Assembly (NCBI GenBank): GCA_020086605.1 | Contig: JACBWW010000088.1 | Coordinates: 1,288,274-1,352,273, forward strand | DNA from: Lanius collurio | Taxonomy: Eukaryota; Chordata; Aves; Passeriformes; Laniidae | DNA: 64,000 nt | Direction: 5' to 3' | Shown here: positions 59,001 to 64,000 of the stretch, piece by piece | Layout: every line of letters starts with the position of its first letter | Numbering within the stretch: the stretch's first letter is position 1 | The notes under the pieces: model-generated | What the model was told of the DNA's origin: nothing | The model's database searches: none | What the model saw: only the letters and a program-made list of their open reading frames with translations | Made by a program: the position numbers and the translations under genes

Positions 59001-60468
59001 CAGCATCCAAAGTTGCTCCGCTGAAAATGGAGGGTTTTTCCTTTTTTTTCCAAGCGTGTCTCTCAACAAAGGGAAATCAGGATCCTATTCAAACAATTTG
59101 TAATAATACAAAGGAGCCTGCTTTCAACTTCTCAATAAACATTCTGAAGGCTGCTCTGGTTTTTGTTTGATGTGCTAATTGCCTGAAAGCCATCAGCAGC
59201 TCCCATTCCCGCTCCTCCGGGTGATTATCCGGGATAGCGGGGCTCGTTCCCGAACCCCAGCCCGGGAGGTACCTGTTACCCGCTCCCCGCACACAAAAGG
59301 CTCCCCATCCCCATCACCTCAGGTAAACTTCGCGCATCCATCCTGTAACCTCCCCGGGCCGGTTGGGACTCTCCCGGTGGCATTAACCCTTCCCAGTGGC
59401 ATTAACCCTTTCCGGCACGGCTCGGGGCGGGGGGTCGCCCCGCGGGCACCTCCCTCCCCGGCAATAATCCCAGGCAGGAATTTGCGGGAAATGCTGCTCA
59501 CACCCCCCGCCGCGGGCGAGGCTGCAGCGGCCGCCCACGGCGGGGAGAGGGCTGAAATCCCCCCAAAAGGGTGGGGGGAGGTGTCTCCCCTCAATGGGAT
59601 TAGGAAGGAGGTGTAACCCCAGAATGAGGGGTGGGAAGGAGGTGTGCCCATCAAATCAGGGGTGTGATGTGCCCCCGCCAAATGGGTTGGGGAGATGAAG
59701 TACCCCCTCAAAGGGGTGTGTACCCCAAATGGGGGGTGTGGAGGAGGTGTGCCCCCCCCCCCCATGGGATTGGGGAGGAGATGTGCCCACACAAAAGGTG
59801 CGGGAAGGAGGAGGTGTGCACCCCAAATGGGATTAAGAGTATATGTCCTCCAAATGGGGAGTGGGGAGAAGGGGTGCACCCTCCCCAAATGCGGGGTGGG
59901 GAGGAGATGTGACCCCTCCAAATTGGATTGAGGGGATGTGCCACCCCCAAAAGGGTGTGAGGAGGGACATGTCCCCTAAGTGGGGAGTGCAGGGAGGAGG
60001 TGTGCCCCCACAAAAGGGTGTGAGGAGGATGTGTATCGCCCAAATGGGATTGGAGAGGAGATGTTCCCCCGCAGCAGGGTGTGGGAAGGCGGAGGTGTGC
60101 CCCCCAAAATGGGACTGACGAGGAGGTGTGCCCCCCAGAAGGGGCTGAGGAGGAGATATGTCCCCCCCCTAAATAGAATGGGGAGGAGATGTGCCCCTTA
60201 AAGGGTATGGGGAGGATATATACCCCCCAAACGAGGGGTATGGAGGAGGTGTGTCCCCCCAAAGAGAGCATGAGTAGGACATATGTCCCCCCAAAGGGGG
60301 GCGATACCCCCCAGGCCCCCTTCCCGAGGACGGGGCGGCCCCCCCCATTCAGGGCTCCCTCCCGGGGGTCGCTCCCCTACGTGCCCCCCTTTCTGGGGGT
60401 GGGGGGGGCGGCACCGCCCCACCCCTCTGGTAGCGTAGCGCGGCCGCTCCCCTCACCTGATTGTCCAT
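31916..60468 (-). CDS. MLLT1: MLLT1 (ENL), YEATS-domain histone acyl-lysine reader of elongation complexes (whole coding span, 12 coding exons)
   Basis: The spliced coding sequence is 1,665 bp, giving 554 residues plus a TGA stop; human ENL is 559. All junctions are GT-AG and in phase. Order of parts: the N-terminal YEATS domain (about 1-140) starts [19 protein letters not shown] and keeps the aromatic-cage residues F28, H56, S58, F59 and Y78 known to hold acetyl- and crotonyl-lysine. A long Lys/Ser/Pro-rich disordered linker (about 150-365) follows, with the basic run [13 protein letters not shown] as a likely nuclear signal. Then comes a Ser/Asp-rich stretch (about 365-450). The C-terminal AHD (about 480-554, [19 protein letters not shown] and on) binds AFF4, DOT1L and polycomb partners in family members. 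From established knowledge the protein is nuclear, recruits the super elongation complex to acylated chromatin and is a frequent KMT2A fusion partner. ENL rather than its paralogue AF9 is chosen from the ENL-type start [25 protein letters not shown] and the absence of AF9's long serine run. Confidence 0.95.
32262..32550 (-). mobile_element. CR1 LINE 3' fragment, young subfamily, in MLLT1 intron 11
   Basis: ACAGAATCCCCTGAGCTGGA, then the shared core through CCCTCGGGGGGAAGAACC to GAGCTCAGCCCCTGCCCC. It is in sense with the MLLT1 transcript. Confidence 0.85.
32776..32847 (-). CDS. MLLT1: MLLT1 exon 11 (AHD, first part)
   Basis: Encodes [20 protein letters not shown] and VLQQ, the first helices of the ANC1 homology domain that folds on binding AFF4, DOT1L, CBX8 or BCOR. 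Acceptor TTCCAG, donor GTACAG. Confidence 0.95.
33870..34172 (-). mobile_element. CR1 LINE 3' fragment abutting MLLT1 exon 10
   Basis: TGGAATGGTTTGGGTTGGAA, CATGGGCAGGGACACCTTCC, GCCATTCCCTGTGTCCTGTC and CATGAAAGATCCCTCTCCAC. Its 5' border lies about 9 bases from the exon 10 donor. Confidence 0.85.
34181..34252 (-). CDS. MLLT1: MLLT1 exon 10
   Basis: Encodes [20 protein letters not shown] and TYDK, leading into the C-terminal AHD. 72 bp, phase 0. The donor GTGTGT lies about 9 bases from a CR1 fragment. Confidence 0.92.
34451..34550 (-). CDS. MLLT1: MLLT1 exon 9
   Basis: Encodes [20 protein letters not shown] and then [13 protein letters not shown]. Acceptor TTTTCAG, donor GTATGG. Confidence 0.93.
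35715..35826 (-). CDS. MLLT1: MLLT1 exon 8
   Basis: Encodes [20 protein letters not shown] and [16 protein letters not shown], an acidic stretch well conserved in ENL. Acceptor GCCCCAG, donor GTGGTA. Confidence 0.93.
36548..36635 (-). CDS. MLLT1: MLLT1 exon 7 (Ser/Asp-rich)
   Basis: Encodes [20 protein letters not shown] followed by FEPSQNHSQ. The DNA is a short imprecise repeat of AGCTCC/GACTCC codons. Acceptor GTTAAG, donor GTGTGT, phase 1. Confidence 0.92.
37078..37410 (-). mobile_element. CR1 LINE 3' fragment in MLLT1 intron 6
   Basis: CAGAATCATGGAGTGGTTTG, GGTCAGAAATGACCTTAAAG and CCTGTGCCAGGGCCTCCTCA, on to ACTAGAGGTCACCCC. Confidence 0.82.
38165..38690 (-). mobile_element. CR1 LINE fragment, about 520 bp, in MLLT1 intron 6
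   Basis: GGACTGAGTGCCACATCC, ACCCAGGCTGAGGCTG, GGACACGCTCCAGCCCCTCA and CTCGAGGTGCGGCCTCAG, in antisense order. Confidence 0.78.
38850..39055 (+). mobile_element. CR1 LINE 3' fragment, opposite to its neighbour
   Basis: GGTTGCCCCTGGATCCCTAG, GCTTGGAGCAGCCTGGGACA and CAACCCAAACCATTCTGGG. Only about 160 bases separate it from the inverted CR1 at 38,165. Confidence 0.82.
39056..40285 (-). other. MLLT1 intron 6, unique part
   Basis: No gene or repeat recognised; GC-rich central part with open frames on both strands that lack exon borders. Confidence 0.4.
40288..40432 (-). mobile_element. CR1 LINE 3' fragment in MLLT1 intron 6
   Basis: AAAATCCCAGAATGTTTGGG, GGGAAGGGACCTTAAAGATC and CATGGGTAGGGACACCTTCC. 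Confidence 0.82.
41407..41952 (-). CDS. MLLT1: MLLT1 exon 6 (large disordered linker)
   Basis: The largest coding exon (546 bp, 182 codons), rich in Lys, Ser, Glu and Pro. It includes [33 protein letters not shown] (probable nuclear signal) and [15 protein letters not shown] just before the donor GTGAGG. KMT2A fusion breakpoints in human lie upstream of or within this linker region (family knowledge). Confidence 0.94.
43187..43312 (-). CDS. MLLT1: MLLT1 exon 5
   Basis: Encodes [36 protein letters not shown] and PSHGSK. It links the YEATS domain to the disordered region. 126 bp, phase 0, acceptor TTCACAG, donor GTCAGT. Confidence 0.94.
44036..44170 (-). mobile_element. CR1 LINE 3' fragment in MLLT1 intron 4
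   Basis: AATCATGGAGCGATTTGGAT, GGAAGGGACCTCAAAGCTC and GTCCAACCTGGCCTTGACAT. Confidence 0.8.
44847..44990 (-). CDS. MLLT1: MLLT1 exon 4 (YEATS domain, last part)
   Basis: Encodes [39 protein letters not shown] and RRKLIRAGG, closing the YEATS fold with its final strands and helix. 144 bp, phase 0 at both ends. Confidence 0.95.
44991..51172 (-). other. MLLT1 intron 3, first 6 kb: no CR1, few simple repeats
   Basis: A long stretch without LINE pieces, holding AT-rich homeobox-site-like blocks (see findings) and one (AT)n run. No coding exon or RNA gene recognised. Confidence 0.45.
48391..48433. repeat. (AT)n microsatellite
   Basis: Roughly 40 bases of alternating A and T with one AATA break, in MLLT1 intron 3. 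Confidence 0.92.
51173..51440 (-). mobile_element. CR1 LINE 3' fragment, young subfamily, in MLLT1 intron 3
   Basis: CAGAATCACAGAATATCCTG (complete 3' end), then the shared core to GCAGCCGTTCCCTGGGCTCC. Confidence 0.88.
51441..53732 (-). other. MLLT1 intron 3, remaining part
   Basis: AT-rich unique sequence; no gene, CR1 or RNA element that I can support. Confidence 0.4.
53733..53815 (-). CDS. MLLT1: MLLT1 exon 3 (YEATS domain, middle)
   Basis: Encodes [20 protein letters not shown] and IEVHFKNK, with cage residue Y78 inside SGYAGF. Acceptor TTTCAG, donor GTAGAA. Confidence 0.95.
55400..55640 (+). mobile_element. CR1 LINE 3' fragment in MLLT1 intron 2
   Basis: GGGCAGGCCCTGGCACAGGG, CCTGGCAGTGCCAAAGGCCA, CAGCCTGGGACAGTGGGAGG and tail ATTCCAGGATTCTGTG; near-intact 3' end, antisense to MLLT1. 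Confidence 0.87.
56676..56856 (-). CDS. MLLT1: MLLT1 exon 2 (YEATS domain, first part)
   Basis: Encodes [40 protein letters not shown] and [19 protein letters not shown]. It carries pocket residues F28, H56, S58 and F59. Acceptor CCACACAG, donor GTCAGA. Confidence 0.95.
56857..59559 (-). other. MLLT1 intron 1, repeat-free part
   Basis: Unique sequence; the stretch from about 58,300 to 58,760 may be a conserved non-coding element. No exon recognised. Confidence 0.4.
59560..60310. repeat. GC-rich degenerate minisatellite in MLLT1 intron 1
   Basis: Many imprecise units of about 30-40 bp built on GAGGAGGTGTGCCCCCC plus AAATGGGATTGGG. Purine-rich and C-run parts alternate. It ends about 150 bases from exon 1. 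Long frames across it on both strands are repeat artefacts. Confidence 0.9.
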
Positions 60469-61010
60469 GGCTGGGCACAGCAGCGCCGCGGGCCCCGCTC
60501 GTTTGCTCCCGCCGCCGCGGCGGTTTCGCTGCCCGGTCGGCGGGGCGGGGGGGAGAGAATCTCTTCCCCCGCTCTGTCCACGAGCGAAGCCGCTCTGTCC
60601 GTCCCCCCCACCCCCCTCCCCACCGCCTCGGCCGCCGCCTGCTCGGTCGCGGCCCCTCACGGCCCCGCCGCCCGCCTCATTGTGTGTCACTCACAGGCAG
60701 CGCCAGCCCCACGCCCGCCCCGCGGAACCGGAAACCGCCTCAGCGCCACAGCGGCCCCCGCGCGCCGCCAATGCCCGCGCGCCGCACGCCGCGGGGCGGG
60801 GCCTCGCCCTCCTCTCCGTGATGGACATGAACTTCCACCAATGAGCGGAGGGCGGGCTGCTGAGTGGGCGGACCTGTGGGCGGAGTCAGCGTCGCGGGTC
60901 AGGCGGGGGGCGGGAGCGAGGTCCGGCCGCCCCCCAGCTCCGTGTGGGGCGATGCGGCGGCTGCGCTCCTCGGGCTGCTGTCCCCCGGAATGTCCCTCTT
61001 AGTGCTCCAC
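60430..61010 (-). promoter_or_regulatory. CpG-island promoter of MLLT1
   Basis: Very CpG-rich, with CCAAT boxes at 60,768-60,772 and 60,838-60,842, a GC box at about 60,791-60,802 and further GGGCGG boxes at about 60,863-60,885. The ETS-like core CCGGAA lies at about 60,728-60,733. No TATA box is seen. The start site is probably near 60,700 but cannot be fixed by eye. GC boxes on both strands leave leftward and rightward firing possible. Confidence 0.65.
60457..60468 (-). CDS. MLLT1: MLLT1 exon 1, coding part
   Basis: Only four codons, ATG GAC AAT CAG (MDNQ), before the donor GTGAGG. A tiny coding first exon ending after MDNQ is the ENL gene structure. The 5' UTR extends to the right into the CpG island. 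Confidence 0.92.
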
Positions 61011-61229
61011 CAACGCCGAGACCAGGCGAGTGGGCCTTGTCGTGCTCTCCCGGCCGCGCCATCCCGCCCCTTCTCCTCCCATCCCGCCCTTGGTCCACGT
61101 TTCCCCGCGGTGTGTTAATTCCCCACATAAATGAGCCAGGAACAAGGGGAAACGAGGGAAGCCGCAGGTCACGATGCGGCGGGCTCGGCAGCCTGAGATG
61201 GCCGGGCAGGGCTCGCCTTGTTCCCCGCA

Positions 61230-62465
61230 GTCTCGCTTCTTCCTGCGCCTTTTTTCTCTCCGGCCTCTCCCTCACGTTCCCCTCTCTCATCTTTCCCCTC
61301 GTTGTCTTTCATTTTCCCTCAGTGCTCCCCTTTTCCCCCTGCCTATCTCTCATTTCTCCTCAGTTTCTCTCATTTGCTCTTGTTCTCCCCCGTTTTCCCT
61401 TACTCCTTTATTCTCCCTTCTTCTCCCTTCTTTTTCCTTTGCTCTCTCTCGTTTCAATTGCCCTCGCTATCCCTTATTTTCTTTCCATTTATTTCCTTTT
61501 TCTCTCAGTCGCCCTCATTTGTCCTGTCTCCCACATTTTCTCTCAGTTTCCATTTTCTCCTTGGTGTCCCTCCTTTTTCTGTTTTTCTCCTTTCCCCCTC
61601 AGTTTCACTCTTGTTTCCTTGGTCTCCCCCCTTTTCTTTCAGTTTCTCTCATTCCCCCCTCATTTTCTCTCCTTTCCCCCTCAACCTCCCTCATTTTCCC
61701 CTCAGTTTCTATTTTCCCTTCAGTATCCCATGTTTTCTCTCATTTTCTCTCAATCTCATTTTCTTTCAGCTTCTCTCATTCCCCCCACTCTCTCATTTTC
61801 CCCTCAGTTTCTCTCATTTCCCCCTTCATTTTCATTCCTTCCCTCCCCTCAATCTCCCATGTTTCCTCTAAGTTTCCATTTTCCCCTTGTCTCACACATT
61901 TTTCCCCCAAGTCTCCCTAATTTCCCTCTGTTTATCTCCTTTTCCCTTTGGTCTTCCTCGTTTTTCCTCTTCAGTCTCTCTAATGTTATGTTTTTCTCCT
62001 TTTCTCCTCCGTCTCCCATATTTCCCCTCTCAGTTTCTCTCATTTCTCCCTCAGTCTCCCTCCTCTCTCCTCTCAGTCTCACACATTTCCTCAGGTTCCA
62101 TTTTCCCCATAGTCACCCTCATTTCCCCTCACTCTGCTCATTTTTTCCCCTCAGTCCTCTTCATTTTGCTCCTCAGTTTCTCTCCCATATTCCTCCTTAG
62201 TCTCTCATGTTTTCCCCTCATTCCCCTCAATTTCCCCCTCACTCTCCCTCATTTCTCCCTCAGTTTCTCTCCTTTCCCCCCTCATTTTCCCTCATTTTCT
62301 TCCCCTCAGTCTCCCACATTTCCTCTCAGTTCCCATTTCCCCTCCATTTCCCTCATTTCTCCCCTTTGTGCCTCATTCCCCCGCAGTTCCCTTCCCCTTC
62401 CCGCCTTCCTTCCCCCTCTCCCCCCTCTTTCCCCCTCCATCATTCTCCCTCCTGGGGAAGAGTTT
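61230..62465. repeat. 1.2-kb polypyrimidine tract / CT-rich degenerate minisatellite upstream of MLLT1
   Basis: The + strand is almost all C and T, with units like CCCCTCAGTTTCTCTCATTT repeated imprecisely about every 20-35 bases. Frames of over 200 codons rich in Ser, Phe and Pro run through it because TAA, TAG and TGA are rare in such DNA; there is no sign of a gene. Confidence 0.92.
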
Positions 62466-63605
62466 TACCCTTTTTTTTGAGACTTTTAAGTGACAAGTTA
62501 TAGCTCTCAATTTTGCCAGCCCTTAAAGAACTCAGGACTTATCTTTACAAGTGCAATTGGTGACTGTTTCAGAGCAAACTCGCTCAGAATTTCTTTTTCT
62601 CCGTGCAACTTTCTTGTTTGAAATAGTTTGTTGATCTCTGCGAGGCAGCAGAAAGACCCCGTGTTAGCCAATAACTCTGTGTGTCGCTGACTGATCGCCA
62701 CAGGCGAGGATTAATCGGTTCCCAAATCATTCTAAAGAGCCACTTTACCTCATCAACCTGATAGAGGATATTAGCAAAGCAAAATGCTTAATCGCTTCAG
62801 TTAACAACAACAACAACAACAAAAAAGAACCTGATTTGAGTTCCTTTAAGTGCTCCAGTTTTAATTTTCTGTGTTTCTGTCTGATGCAGTCCCAAGAGAC
62901 ATCTCCTTGGACAGTCCCTTTTCTTCTCCATTGAGACAGGGCCTCTTTCTCTGGGAGTTCTCATTGATATCTTTAATTGTGAACATTATTACCATGCACG
63001 TGACTCTCGGGTCTAAATCTTTTTATTTTCTATCTCCCCATCTTGGCTATTCACTCGCAGCCTCATCACAGTCGTTGGTGGTTATGTGCTCCCAGGGCTG
63101 AATATTTCCTGGGAATGTCTTCATCTTTCCCAAGCTTGCTCTTGCTCTGCTGAATTTCCACCTTGTGCAAGAGATGTTGTTCAACACACCAGACCATGAG
63201 TTTTTTCCTGAAAAATTGCCTGTTACTTCCTCTGAAACATCATTAGAATTTGCTTTTTGTTTTAATTTCCCTCAATGGCAGCTTTCCTCTGCCTTTATTT
63301 TTGCCCAGCCTGGTGTTAATGGTTGTTTTTGTGCTTTCCCAGTGCAGGACACAGCTGCCCTCCCACTTCTGGATTGGACAGAGGTCACTCCTCCAGCTTT
63401 CAGGGGCAGGATCTGAGCAAGAGCTTGGACACTTCCAAGATAGAAGAGCCAGAGCCAAGTGCCTCAGCTTCCACATGCATGCTGGCAGCCAAATAATTGG
63501 GTATTAAACCACATTTTACTGAACAATTTGGAGCGTCCCATTTGGGGTAAGCCCAGCTGCTGCTTCAAGCACTCTCTGCTGGGACAAGCAGTTTGGAGCT
63601 GGACT
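62466..63605. other. Intergenic, no gene seen
   Basis: Unique sequence with a short (CAA)n run at 62,804-62,821; 62,640-62,790 may be conserved (see findings). Confidence 0.4.
62804..62821 (+). repeat. (CAA)n microsatellite
   Basis: About six ACA/CAA units ending in a short A run. Confidence 0.85.
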
Positions 63606-63652
63606 TTGCTGATCCCTGTGGATCCCTTCCAACTCAGGATATTCGATGAAGT
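63606..63652 (+). mobile_element. Short CR1 3' tail
   Basis: TGTGGATCCCTTCCAACTCA followed by GGATATTCGATG matches the sense 3' end of the young CR1 subfamily seen elsewhere here. Confidence 0.65.
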
Positions 63653-64000
63653 GTTGTGAATGGATTAATTTAAAATGTGCTGGGGTGGCTCTTTACATTC
63701 AACTGTGAAAACACTCAAGGAGAGAAATTCCTAGAACCAGCCTTTGCTCCACTAGCGGTTCCCAGCCTGAACTGTTTCCAGCGCAACCACTGATGGAACC
63801 TACCCCGGTTTTCTTTTCAAGCTCCCCTCAAAAAGAAAAAAAAAATCACAGCCAAGGGTAGAAAATTTGCCAGGCTCTTTGGGAGTGCGTTTGGAGTTTC
63901 GGGTGCTGGGGACGCCGGAGCCAGCAGCCATCCAGGCTTCTCCAAACTCCTAATTTTGCAGGGAGATCTCAAGCTAACGAGCTGTCAGCCGAGTGCCTTC

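Noticed and set aside
59319..60271. Repetitive frames on both strands rich in Gly, His and Ser
   Set aside because: Artefacts of the GC-rich minisatellite in MLLT1 intron 1.
59560..60310. Direct repeats that might suggest a CRISPR array
   Set aside because: Units are imprecise, without constant repeat/spacer structure, in a vertebrate genome.
60682..61118. A possible + strand gene starting from the MLLT1 CpG island
   Set aside because: Frames are Arg/Pro/Ala-rich from GC composition alone; no splice-linked conserved exon follows.
60944..62480. Very long Ser/Phe/Pro-rich reading frames (over 400 codons)
   Set aside because: They run through the polypyrimidine tract, where stop codons are scarce in any frame; three frames are open at once and none shows conserved domains.

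Overview
This window is vertebrate nuclear DNA, most probably from a songbird microchromosome. Three things point there. Two split genes with GT-AG introns can be read exon by exon. At least twenty truncated CR1 LINE fragments, the main bird retroposon, are scattered through it. Composition is GC-rich and introns are short. The two genes are ACSBG2 (bubblegum-type very-long-chain acyl-CoA synthetase, + strand) and MLLT1 (ENL, YEATS-domain reader of acylated histones, - strand). They lie tail to tail, as on human 19p13.3, which supports naming the synthetase ACSBG2 rather than ACSBG1.

Layout. 1-9,640 is intergenic: CR1 pieces, a (TTTG)n run and a possible old LTR fragment, with no gene that I can support. 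9,880-10,165 is a CpG-rich, CCAAT- and GC-box-bearing promoter with a probable untranslated first exon of ACSBG2; a 31-bp minisatellite sits just downstream (10,521-10,820). A second candidate first exon lies at about 14,034-14,143. The ACSBG2 coding exons run from 14,468 to 26,302 (14 coding exons, 724 codons plus stop, all junction phases consistent). Its poly(A) signals are at 26,371 and, possibly, 27,604. The gap between the genes is short. MLLT1 reads leftward from its ATG at 60,468 to its stop at 31,916 (12 coding exons, 554 codons plus stop), with a 3' UTR of about 3.9 kb ending near 28,045. Its first exon lies in a CpG island (about 60,430-61,010). A GC-rich minisatellite (59,560-60,310, intron 1) flanks the island on one side and a 1.2-kb pyrimidine tract (61,230-62,465, upstream) on the other. 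62,500-64,000 has no gene that I recognise.

Function. The two products are not known to share a pathway. ACSBG2 activates long and very long fatty acids to CoA thioesters in the cytoplasm. MLLT1 is a nuclear scaffold of the super elongation complex and DOT1L complexes. Neighbourhood here is inherited synteny, not an operon. I found no undescribed multi-gene system. The points worth a second look are the alternative ACSBG2 first exons, the tandem splice acceptor, the repeat arrays around both promoters, a set of four near-identical CR1 copies, a CR1 next to an MLLT1 splice donor, the close convergent transcript ends and several repeat-free intronic blocks that may be conserved non-coding elements.
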